A stretch of 5,395 nt of DNA from Candidatus Gastranaerophilales bacterium. GTDB taxonomy: Bacteria > Cyanobacteriota > Vampirovibrionia > Gastranaerophilales > Gastranaerophilaceae. Both the position numbers and the translations under genes were made by a program. The stretch is taken from contig CALURE010000112.1 in NCBI GenBank assembly GCA_944323095.1, forward strand, positions 1 through 5,395, read 5' to 3'. The notes beneath the pieces were generated by a model, which searched no databases, was not told the DNA's origin, and saw only the letters and a list, made by a program, of their open reading frames with translations. This document shows positions 1 to 5,395 of the stretch, piece after piece. Each line of letters begins with the position of its first letter. Within the stretch, counting starts at the first letter, position 1.

Positions 1-723
1 ACGCACGTAGACATTACTGACAATGTCCGTCACACCGCATTTACTTTGGCTGAGGTTTTAATCACCCTTGGAATTATAGGTATTGTTGCGGCACTCACTA
101 TGCCGTCATTAATCGCAAATTACAAGAAAAAAGAAACAGTTACACGATTAAAAAAAGCATACAGCGTAGTTCAACAGGCAATTAAAATGTCAGAACTTGA
201 CAATGGAGAAGTTCAATACTGGAATATAAAATTGAACGGAAGGGAGTTTTTTAATATCTATTTTGATAAATATTTTCAATACACTAAAAAATATACATCT
301 TCAGAATTGTGGGATATAGCACCTAGAAAACTGCTTAACGGCAGCAACTATACTGGAACTACATATGCATCAGACAGTAATGGATATCACATCATGCTTG
401 CAGACGGTGTTTTAATTACTTTGCATTACGGTTCTGAAAATTGTATCTGGGTAGGAATTGATACAAATGGTCTTGCTTTCCCTAATCAAATAGGCAGAGA
501 TACATTTTTATTTGTATTTACAAGCCAATACGGCTTACAGCCGCTTGGAGGACAAGGAACCACTGCAGATGGTCCATCAAGTAATTGGAGTTATGGAGAA
601 TATAACAGAGATAAAATTATCGGAGGTAGCAGTCTTGCCTGTAATGTAAACAAAAGCGGGTACTGGTGTGCTGCTTTAATTATGAATGACGGCTGGGAAA
701 TGGCTAAAGATTACCCGTGGTGA
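1..723 (+). CDS. Type IV prepilin / type II secretion pseudopilin-like protein, 5'-truncated by window edge
   Basis: Frame 1 is open from the first base, giving 240 visible residues. The first 13 (ending VRHTA) are the end of a prepilin leader. The class III cleavage site is A^FTLAE at bases 37-54: Phe is +1 and the conserved Glu is +5, followed by the hydrophobic helix LITLGIIGIVAAL that anchors pilins in the inner membrane before processing by a PilD-type peptidase. No in-frame ATG, GTG or TTG precedes the cleavage site, and TTG at 46 lies inside the mature protein, so the real start is left of the window. After the helix come a basic stretch (NYKKKETVTRLKKAY), a globular domain with a D-x-NG-x(4)-PN-x(2)-G-x-D-x-F pattern around bases 457-519, and a C-terminus GWEMAKDYPW. 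The mature part is about 227 residues. The protein probably assembles into, or caps, a pilus or pseudopilus. Position -1 is Ala instead of the usual Gly, which peptidases tolerate in some systems. Stop is TGA followed in frame by TAA. Confidence 0.88.
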   Translation, partial: THVDITDNVRHTAFTLAEVLITLGIIGIVAALTMPSLIANYKKKETVTRLKKAYSVVQQAIKMSELDNGEVQYWNIKLNGREFFNIYFDKYFQYTKKYTSSELWDIAPRKLLNGSNYTGTTYASDSNGYHIMLADGVLITLHYGSENCIWVGIDTNGLAFPNQIGRDTFLFVFTSQYGLQPLGGQGTTADGPSSNWSYGEYNRDKIIGGSSLACNVNKSGYWCAALIMNDGWEMAKDYPW

Positions 724-728
724 TAAAA

Positions 729-1619
729 TTACTTTTCCTGCTCGTAACCAAAGGCTTTAAGGGAATTTTCTTTTTTTCGCCAGTCCTTTTCGACCTTGAC
801 TTCAAGCCCTAAAAACACCTTTTTCTCTGTGATTTTTTCTAAATCCTGACGGGCTTCTGTGCCGATTTTTTTCAGAAGACTGCCGCCTTTGCCTATCAAA
901 ATTCCCTTCTGGCTTTTCGTTTCACAGTAGATTGTTGCATAAATTCGGTCAATATCGTTATTTTCAATGTAACTTTCAATTTTAACAGCTACGGAATGCG
1001 GTATTTCATCCGAGGTATTAAGAAGAATTTTTTCTCTTATAATTTCTTCTGTTACATCACGCATAGATTCTTCTGTTACAATATCTTCAGGATACAAAAG
1101 ATTGCCTTCGGGTAGATTTTTGTAAATGTTTTTTAAAAGTGTATCGATATTCCTGCCGGTTTTTGCTGAAATTTTTACAACAGGATAATTTTTTTCAAAT
1201 AATAGTTTATAAGTTAACAGATTTTCTTCAACCTTATTCATGTTTTTAATCCTGTCAACTTTGTTCATTACAATAATCACAGGAATTTCAGTCTGCAAAA
1301 TATTTTGCGCAATCCATTTATCGCCTTTGCCGGCAGGTTCAGAGCCATCGACAAGAAAAAGTATTAAATCTGCATCAGGTACAGCCATTTTGGATTCATC
1401 AAGAAGAAATTCTCCGAGTTTATTCAAAGGTTTATGAATTCCGGGAGTATCTATAAATACAATCTGCCCTTCATCAGCTGTGTAAATCCCTTTAATTCTT
1501 TTGCGCGTTGTTTGAGCCTTATTTGTAGTAATAACAATTTTTTGTTCTAAAATCTGATTTAACAGTGTTGATTTCCCGACATTAGGTCTTCCTATAATAC
1601 TTGTAAATCCGCTTTTCAT
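729..1619 (-). CDS. era: GTPase Era, ribosome-assembly factor
   Basis: This is a 296-residue protein, close to the usual ~300 of Era. All GTPase motifs are visible: G1 GRPNVGKS at residues 10-17, the G2 region TTRKRIKGI at about 37-45, G3 DTPG at 57-60, G4 NKVD at 119-122 and G5 SAK at 151-153. A C-terminal type II KH RNA-binding domain follows at about 190-290, with the GKGG loop at 243-246 and the conserved ending VEKDWRKKE...AFGY. In characterised bacteria Era binds the 3' end of 16S rRNA and couples GTP hydrolysis to 30S maturation at the inner face of the membrane. The ATG start sits directly before the G1 strand, as is normal for Era, and AGGA lies 10 bases upstream. It is convergent with the pilin gene (5-bp gap) and divergent from the gene at 1752. 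It lacks the common rnc, ybeY or recO neighbours on its visible side. Nothing is missing from the family signature. Confidence 0.98.
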   Translation of the reverse strand: MKSGFTSIIGRPNVGKSTLLNQILEQKIVITTNKAQTTRKRIKGIYTADEGQIVFIDTPGIHKPLNKLGEFLLDESKMAVPDADLILFLVDGSEPAGKGDKWIAQNILQTEIPVIIVMNKVDRIKNMNKVEENLLTYKLLFEKNYPVVKISAKTGRNIDTLLKNIYKNLPEGNLLYPEDIVTEESMRDVTEEIIREKILLNTSDEIPHSVAVKIESYIENNDIDRIYATIYCETKSQKGILIGKGGSLLKKIGTEARQDLEKITEKKVFLGLEVKVEKDWRKKENSLKAFGYEQEK

Positions 1620-1629
1620 ATGATAAAAT

Positions 1630-1633
1630 TCCT
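1630..1633 (-). promoter_or_regulatory. Shine-Dalgarno site of era
   Basis: The minus strand reads AGGA here, 10 bases before the era ATG. It supports the start chosen at 1619; the following residues MKSGFTSIIG lead straight into the G1 motif, so no longer form is needed. Confidence 0.6.
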
Positions 1634-1641
1634 GTATTGTA

Positions 1642-1650
1642 TGTTATAAT
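1642..1650 (+). promoter_or_regulatory. Possible extended -10 promoter for the rightward two-gene unit
   Basis: TGTTATAAT is a perfect extended -10 (TGnTATAAT). No good -35 is visible 16-18 bases upstream, which extended -10 promoters can do without. It would start transcription near 1657 and leave an untranslated leader of about 95 bases before the ATG at 1752. A rival -10 is TATTAT at 1717-1722, closer to the gene, but its -35 match is poor (TGGCAA at 1694-1699). Confidence 0.4.
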
Positions 1651-1660
1651 TTGTTCATAA

Positions 1661-1669
1661 ATTGTAACA
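1661..1669 (-). promoter_or_regulatory. Possible extended -10 promoter for era
   Basis: Read on the minus strand this is TGTTACAAT, five of six matches to TATAAT with the TGn extension. TTTAAA at 1683-1688 is a weak -35 (four of six) at a 16-base spacing. Transcription would start near 1654, about 35 bases before the era ATG. It lies in the right arm of the inverted repeat, facing the plus-strand candidate in the left arm, so the two promoters would compete for polymerase. Confidence 0.35.
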
Positions 1670-1751
1670 TAAAAGAATAAATTTTAAAAAAAGTGGCAAA
1701 TTTTTTTCTCTCAAAGTATTATATATATGTGGGAAAAATTAACGGTAGAAA

Positions 1752-3710
1752 ATGGCAGTGAAGAAAAATAACATAATCAGCATCGCTCTATTGCTTACTC
1801 TGGCAGCATCATCAGTTTGGGCAGGTGCTGCAGATGACGCTAATAATCTTGTGCAGCTTGATTTAAAAAAATCATCAAATAATTCCGTTGATGTTACACT
1901 GTTTACGTCAAATACTTATAATGACAATGTGCTGGTAAGAAAAAAATCTGACAATAAATACGTTATTCTTATCCCTAAGGTTCAAAGCTCAGGCTTTTCA
2001 ATGTCAAGTCTTAACGGAGTGAAAGAACTTGTATCGGATGTTAATGTAAAAAATGTGAATGATACAAACGGCGGTTATACAAAAGTTACACTTATTACAA
2101 CAAAACCGCTTGATATAAAAACAAGAACACAGAAAAGTTCCCCGCTCACTGCCGAGCAAAAAGAATACCAGACATTGATTGCGCAGGCAAATGCTGTAAA
2201 AAATACTCTAACCTCCCAGCAAACAAAGCCTAAAATGCAGTCAAAGCCTAAAACGGAAATTACTGTAAATAAAGCCCCGCAGCCTGTAAAAAATACCGTT
2301 AAAGAATCACAAAAACCGCAGGCGCAGGTAAAAATAAACAAATCTGCCGATAAAGTTAAACAAACTGTAACTAAGGCTCCTGAAATAAAGCTTACAGAAG
2401 TAAACCCGCAAAAAATAGAAAAACGGCAGCAGCATAAGAAAACAATTTTAACAGAACTTGTTCAAGAAGCAAAACAGGAAAAAGCTGTTCAGGAAGCTCC
2501 AAAAACTGATTTAATATCAGTTGCGGTACCGCCGGCAAATCCTGTGGAAGAAATTAAAGATATTCAAGAATTGCCGGTTGTGCATAAAGAGAATATTTTA
2601 ACGTCTTTGACCGGTAATTTAAAAGATGCTTTTGCTGGCTTAAAAAATTCAAATATTTTGAAAAATACAGGTATTATATTAGCGGTACTGGCAGGGTTAG
2701 GTATAATTTCCAATATTCTGAAAGTTTTTGCACTTGAAAGGAAAAAACTTAAAGATGCATTTATTGATCATCTTGCCAAAACACCTCCGGTTATAAATAC
2801 TGTTAAATACAATAATATTGTTAATAACAATGAGTTGTCTTGGCAGCAAAAGTATCAGAGTTATCTCAGTGAATCAGCAAAACCTGTTTCCAGAGGCGCG
2901 AATAAAGGACATTATACATTTATAAAAACTCCTGCAGAACCTGTTGAAATAACCCAAAAACGTCAGGAACTTGAAAAAATGCTTGATACACCGCAAGCAG
3001 ATACGGTTAATAATATTGTACCGGCAGAAGTTCAAAATGAAGACAGTGTAATTCATAAGACAATAAAGCTGAAAGCTTTTGATAACCATAAATTATCATT
3101 AGATACAGCAGATCGTTCAAAAATTAAAAGCAGATTTAAAAAATATGAAAAAGAAATCCCGCTTCAGGAACAAAAAAATATTGACCTCGGTGATTCAATA
3201 ATACATTCTAATCCGAGACGACTAAAAGATGCAAACCTTGATATAAGGGATGTTGATAAAAAACGTCTGCGTTTTCAGCCTTCTGATTATATAATGTCAT
3301 CAGTTGATGAATATTTTTCAATACTGGATAAAGAAACTCCCGTTGTTCAAAATCACGAAGCTGATGCAATTCCGCGCTTGAAAGAGACAAAATCAAAAGT
3401 ATCTCAGACAAATCCTATCACCCGTCAAAAAAATGAGCAAAAAAATTCTTACCTGAACGGTTTGATAATAAAATCAGGCTTTAACATTGATGAGAATAAA
3501 GGATTTTATATGGTAAACCTTGACGGGAAGTCTGCTCTTGTCGGAAAGGTTAAGGATGAAATATTTGTTTTGAAAAAATTTGATACAAATATAACAAATC
3601 CTGTTCAGGTAAGACATGACAATGCCAATGTGTATATGGTTAAAGCTGCAGGCTTTAAATCACTCGTTGAAGTTAATGATGATAAAATGGGTGTATTGAT
3701 AGAATTGTAA
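1752..3710 (+). CDS. Envelope protein of unknown function: signal peptide, AMIN-like region, linker, membrane segment, beta-rich C-terminal domain
   Basis: I do not recognise this 652-residue protein as a named family. Residues 1-26 look like a Sec signal peptide: basic KK at 4-5, the hydrophobic core IISIALLLTLAA, and possible cleavage after A24 or A26. Residues about 33-125 alternate short strands (VQLDLKK, VDVTLFTS, KYVILIPKV, TKVTLITTKPLDI) in a way that resembles AMIN domains of periplasmic envelope proteins; this is a resemblance only. Residues about 130-285 form a Lys/Pro/Gln-rich, low-complexity linker. Residues 306-328 (NTGIILAVLAGLGIISNIL and on) are a membrane helix followed by ERKKLK, so the positive-inside rule places the C-terminal half in the cytoplasm. 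Residues 329-565 are charged and probably largely disordered. Residues 566-652 form a compact strand-rich domain (FYMVNLDGKSALVGKVKDEI). The ATG has only a weak GGTAG before it. It is followed 13 bp later by the lipoprotein gene, suggesting one transcript. A linker between envelope and cytoplasm is a fair guess. Confidence 0.85.
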   Translation: MAVKKNNIISIALLLTLAASSVWAGAADDANNLVQLDLKKSSNNSVDVTLFTSNTYNDNVLVRKKSDNKYVILIPKVQSSGFSMSSLNGVKELVSDVNVKNVNDTNGGYTKVTLITTKPLDIKTRTQKSSPLTAEQKEYQTLIAQANAVKNTLTSQQTKPKMQSKPKTEITVNKAPQPVKNTVKESQKPQAQVKINKSADKVKQTVTKAPEIKLTEVNPQKIEKRQQHKKTILTELVQEAKQEKAVQEAPKTDLISVAVPPANPVEEIKDIQELPVVHKENILTSLTGNLKDAFAGLKNSNILKNTGIILAVLAGLGIISNILKVFALERKKLKDAFIDHLAKTPPVINTVKYNNIVNNNELSWQQKYQSYLSESAKPVSRGANKGHYTFIKTPAEPVEITQKRQELEKMLDTPQADTVNNIVPAEVQNEDSVIHKTIKLKAFDNHKLSLDTADRSKIKSRFKKYEKEIPLQEQKNIDLGDSIIHSNPRRLKDANLDIRDVDKKRLRFQPSDYIMSSVDEYFSILDKETPVVQNHEADAIPRLKETKSKVSQTNPITRQKNEQKNSYLNGLIIKSGFNIDENKGFYMVNLDGKSALVGKVKDEIFVLKKFDTNITNPVQVRHDNANVYMVKAAGFKSLVEVNDDKMGVLIEL

Positions 3711-3711
3711 C

Positions 3712-3715
3712 AGGT
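3712..3715 (+). promoter_or_regulatory. Shine-Dalgarno site that fixes a GTG start
   Basis: AGGT lies 8 bases before the GTG at 3724. An in-frame TAA at 3715-3717 overlaps it, so the lipoprotein cannot start further upstream, and the first in-frame ATG lies past the lipobox. GTG at 3724 is therefore the only start that keeps the whole signal peptide. Confidence 0.6.
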
Positions 3716-3723
3716 AAAAATTT

Positions 3724-4857
3724 GTGAGAGCAGGATTTAAAATTATATTTTGTACAATTTTGCTTTGCAGCATTTTCTTGTCAGGCTGTACGCAAAAAGA
3801 TGCAAAAACAATAATCGAGTTTGCAAGCTGGGGATCAAAGTCGGAAATTGATATTTTGAAACCGCTTTTATCTGAATTTGAAAAAGAAAATCCGGATATA
3901 AAAATAGATTTTATGCACATACCCCAGAATTATTTTCAGAAAATTCATCTGCTTTTTGCCTCCAATAACGCACCTGATGTGATATTTATCAATAATTTAT
4001 ATTTGCCCGTTTATGCAAATGCGGGAGTGTTGGAAGAATTAGAACCGGAGGACGGGTTTTACAAGCAGTCACTGGATGCTCTGAGCTTTCGTGGCAAACT
4101 TTATGCAATTCCGAGAGATATATCAAATCTTGTAATTTTTTATAACAAAGATATGTTTGAAAAAAAACATATTCCTTATCCTGAAAGAAACTGGACATTT
4201 GACGATTTTCTAAAAACTGCTGAAAAGCTTACTGATAAAAATACATTCGCAATAAGTTTTGATGAAGATCCTCTTTTTTATTTGCCTTATCTAATGAGCA
4301 GCGGCGGAGGGATATTGCCTGATGAAATAAATTCACCTGAAAGCCAAAAAGGACTAAAATTTTATTCGGATTTAAGAAAAAAATATCATATAGCCCCTTT
4401 GAAATCCGAAAGTGCAAGCGCGACAATGGCGCAAATGTTTTTACAGGAACGCATAGGGATGTATCTTTCAGGCCGCTGGATGGTGCCCAAATTGCGTGAA
4501 GATGCAAAATTTGACTGGGATATAGTACAATTTCCGCAAGGCGATGCTGGCAGTATTGTTCAGCTTGATGCTTCGGGCTGGGCAATTTCAAAGTCATCTA
4601 AACATAAAAAAGAGGCGCAAAAGCTTATTGAATTTTTATCTTCAAAAGAAAGTGCCGAAAAATTTGCACAAAGCGGCTTAATCGTTCCTGCGCGTGAAGA
4701 TGCTGCAAATTCAAAATATTTTTTAGACGGGAAAAAGCCTGAAAACGCAAAAATATTTTTAGAAATAATAAAGACCTCAAAACCTACACCTGTAACTGTT
4801 GATTACAGAGAGATTACAGATAAACTCAAAAAAGATACGGAAGTTATATTTAATTAA
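3724..4857 (+). CDS. ABC transporter solute-binding lipoprotein, sugar-binding type (SBP_bac_1-like)
   Basis: This 377-residue protein begins with a lipoprotein signal peptide: MRAGFK, a hydrophobic core, and the lipobox LSGC at 19-22, so Cys22 would be lipidated and the protein tethered to a membrane facing the periplasm. The mature part has hallmarks of family 1 extracellular solute-binding proteins: EFASWG at 32-37, FEKENPDIKI, NNAPDVIF at 81-88, LYAIPRDISNLVIFYNKD at 126-143, GMYLSGRWMVP at 245-255, and GWAIS at 285-289 followed by SKHKKEAQKLIEFL. In the family these lobes close around a mono- or oligosaccharide, or sometimes glycerol phosphate, and deliver it to a permease. The substrate cannot be read from sequence. 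It is slightly shorter than the usual 400-430. No permease or ATPase gene lies in the window; its only likely operon partner is the envelope protein 13 bp upstream. Converges on yraN. Confidence 0.92.
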   Translation: MRAGFKIIFCTILLCSIFLSGCTQKDAKTIIEFASWGSKSEIDILKPLLSEFEKENPDIKIDFMHIPQNYFQKIHLLFASNNAPDVIFINNLYLPVYANAGVLEELEPEDGFYKQSLDALSFRGKLYAIPRDISNLVIFYNKDMFEKKHIPYPERNWTFDDFLKTAEKLTDKNTFAISFDEDPLFYLPYLMSSGGGILPDEINSPESQKGLKFYSDLRKKYHIAPLKSESASATMAQMFLQERIGMYLSGRWMVPKLREDAKFDWDIVQFPQGDAGSIVQLDASGWAISKSSKHKKEAQKLIEFLSSKESAEKFAQSGLIVPAREDAANSKYFLDGKKPENAKIFLEIIKTSKPTPVTVDYREITDKLKKDTEVIFN

Positions 4858-4890
4858 GTTCTGCGGTTTTTTGTACGTTTAAGCACATGA
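4858..4890. other. Convergent gap between the lipoprotein gene and yraN
   Basis: The 33 bases hold a run of six T (4867-4872) but no GC-rich stem next to it on either strand. I see no intrinsic terminator. Transcripts from both sides must end by another mechanism or inside the opposing gene. Confidence 0.5.
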
Positions 4891-5238
4891 TTACAAAAAA
4901 ATATTTTTTAAATGTTCTATTTTTATTTCGGGTTTTAAGGTTATACCTATTACGTCTATTCTGTAATCTTTGACCTTATTTTCTGACAAATAGAATTGAA
5001 CCCCTTTTTTCAGGTTTTCAAACTTTGTTTTTGTAATTGCTTCAAAAGGGGCGCCGAAATTGTCTGTTTTTCGGGTTTTAACTTCTACAAATACAGTGGT
5101 ATTTTTGTATTGAGCAATAATATCCAGTTCGCAAAAACGCGAGTAATGCTTATTCCTTTCTAAAATTTTATATCCCTGTTTTTCTAAGTACCGGCATGCA
5201 AGGTCTTCTCCTGCATTTCCGAATTTTCTGTTATTCAT
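4891..5238 (-). CDS. yraN: YraN/UPF0102 family protein, predicted nuclease fold
   Basis: This 115-residue protein has the normal UPF0102 length. The family pattern is clear: FGNAGEDLACRYLEKQGY at 6-23 (Glu11 conserved), ILERN at 25-29, ELDII at 37-41 (Asp39), and FVEVKTRK at 50-57 with the E-V-K triad at 52-54. Asp39, Glu52 and Lys54 match the metal-binding D...ExK core of Holliday-junction-resolvase/restriction-nuclease-like folds. Nuclease activity is predicted for the family, but its cellular role is not settled. One oddity is that Cys36 occupies the place where most members have Gly in GEIDLI. The ATG shares its A with the queF stop codon (TAATG), so translation is probably coupled. The 3' end meets the lipoprotein gene tail to tail. 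Confidence 0.95.
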   Translation of the reverse strand: MNNRKFGNAGEDLACRYLEKQGYKILERNKHYSRFCELDIIAQYKNTTVFVEVKTRKTDNFGAPFEAITKTKFENLKKGVQFYLSENKVKDYRIDVIGITLKPEIKIEHLKNIFL

Positions 5239-5395
5239 TACTGCTTAATACTTCCTCTTGCAAATTTTTTCACATCTCCTAAAATTAAAACTTCATCAGG
5301 TTTGTAATTTTTACTCCGGCGCACAGGACAAATATCTATTCCTCCTCTGCGTGTGTAAAGTGCACAGACAAAGAGTTCATCATCATTGTCAAGCA
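5238..5395 (-). CDS. queF: NADPH-dependent 7-cyano-7-deazaguanine reductase, C-terminal 51 residues only
   Basis: An open frame enters from the right edge and ends at TAA (5240-5238). The visible 51 residues begin LDNDDELFVCALYTRRGG and end RGSIKQ. The YTRRGGIDICPVR stretch matches the C-terminal YTRRGGLDINPWR motif of the long, E. coli-type QueF, which also ends in a short basic tail finishing with Gln. QueF reduces preQ0 to preQ1 for queuosine in tRNA. The catalytic Cys and Asp and the substrate-binding parts lie outside the window, so activity cannot be judged. The usual Asn of DINP is Cys here. It overlaps yraN by one base and should be the upstream gene of that pair. The identification rests on this one remembered motif, but the motif is distinctive. 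Confidence 0.82.
   Translation of the reverse strand, partial: LDNDDELFVCALYTRRGGIDICPVRRSKNYKPDEVLILGDVKKFARGSIKQ
5251..5257 (-). promoter_or_regulatory. Shine-Dalgarno-like site for yraN inside the queF end
   Basis: The minus strand reads GAGGAAG here, 12 bases before the yraN ATG and within the last codons of queF. The spacing is a little long, but with the TAATG overlap it fits re-initiation by ribosomes finishing queF. Confidence 0.45.

Larger units (their letters stand above)
1640..1671. repeat. Inverted repeat between the divergent era and 652-residue protein genes
   Basis: The left arm TATGTTATAATTT (1640-1652) and the right arm AAATTGTAACATA (1659-1671) are reverse complements at 12 of 13 positions, around the 6-base centre GTTCAT. 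The single mismatch would be tolerated as a G-U pair in one RNA strand. There is no adjacent U-tract and the stem is A/T-rich, so it does not look like a terminator. Its place between two divergent genes, overlapping -10-like sequences on both strands, fits a dyad operator or simply two symmetric promoters. The repeat itself is visible; a regulatory role is inference. Confidence 0.5.

Noticed and set aside
46..723. A complete 225-residue gene starting at TTG 46
   Set aside because: TTG 46 encodes Leu+3 of the mature prepilin; the frame continues open to base 1 and includes the Phe+1 and cleavage site, so a start here would destroy the family signature.
1240..1437. Plus-strand open frame of 65 codons inside era
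   Set aside because: It is antisense to the G3-G4 region of era, with no motif or neighbour to support it.
1686..1707. A7 (1686-1692) and T7 (1701-1707) as a hairpin or terminator
   Set aside because: Only A:T pairs could form and no transcript is expected to end here between divergent starts; it is more likely bent, AT-rich promoter DNA.
2075..2341. Minus-strand open frame of 88 codons
   Set aside because: It lies fully inside the linker of the 652-residue gene; the Cys/Phe/Val-rich translation is what the reverse of a Lys/Gln/Thr-rich region gives, and it has no recognisable motif.
4229..4597. Minus-strand open frame of 122 codons
   Set aside because: It is antisense to the conserved solute-binding protein, whose family motifs run through the same bases; no domain or ribosome site supports it.
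4827..4873. CAAAAAA (4827-4833) and TTTTTTG (4867-4873) as a terminator stem for the lipoprotein gene
   Set aside because: The match is only seven mostly A:T pairs with a loop over 30 bases, so it would not form a stable stem.
4896..4909. AAAAAATATTTTTT palindrome
   Set aside because: It is within the last codons of yraN in AT-rich DNA and is expected by chance from Asn-Ile-Phe codons.

Overview
The window is an AT-rich bacterial chromosomal stretch with short intergenic gaps and six protein-coding genes, two of them cut by the window edges. The best lineage guess is a low-GC diderm gut bacterium of the Melainabacteria/Vampirovibrionia type (Gastranaerophilales). This rests mainly on the first gene, whose FTLAEVLITLGIIG-type prepilin N-terminus and C-terminal GW...YPW ending look like the multi-copy pseudopilins I associate with that group. 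It is inference from remembered family features, not a search result.

Layout from left to right. Positions 1-723 (+) hold the 3' part of a type IV prepilin/type II secretion pseudopilin-like gene; its true start lies left of the window. Five bases later it meets, tail to tail, era (729-1619, -), the KH-domain GTPase of 16S rRNA maturation and 30S assembly. The 132-bp gap 1620-1751 separates era from a divergent two-gene unit and carries a 13-bp-arm inverted repeat with a -10-like hexamer in each arm, one per strand. The rightward unit is a 652-residue envelope protein of unknown function (1752-3710, +) followed 13 bp later by a GTG-started ABC-transporter solute-binding lipoprotein of the sugar-binding type (3724-4857, +). 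The envelope protein has a signal peptide, an AMIN-like N-terminal region, a Lys/Pro/Gln-rich linker, one internal membrane segment and a compact beta-rich C-terminal domain. After a 33-bp convergent gap come two leftward genes: yraN (4891-5238, -), a UPF0102 predicted nuclease-fold protein, and the C-terminal end of queF (5238-5395, -), the reductase that makes preQ1 in queuosine synthesis. The queF stop and yraN start share a base (TAATG).

era, yraN and queF are ordinary housekeeping genes. The part worth attention is the 1752-4857 pair: an unrecognised membrane-spanning envelope protein apparently co-transcribed with a sugar-binding lipoprotein that has no permease or ATPase gene beside it in the window. 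I see no tRNA, rRNA, CRISPR array, insertion sequence or convincing intrinsic terminator. No stretch over 300 bp lacks a gene.
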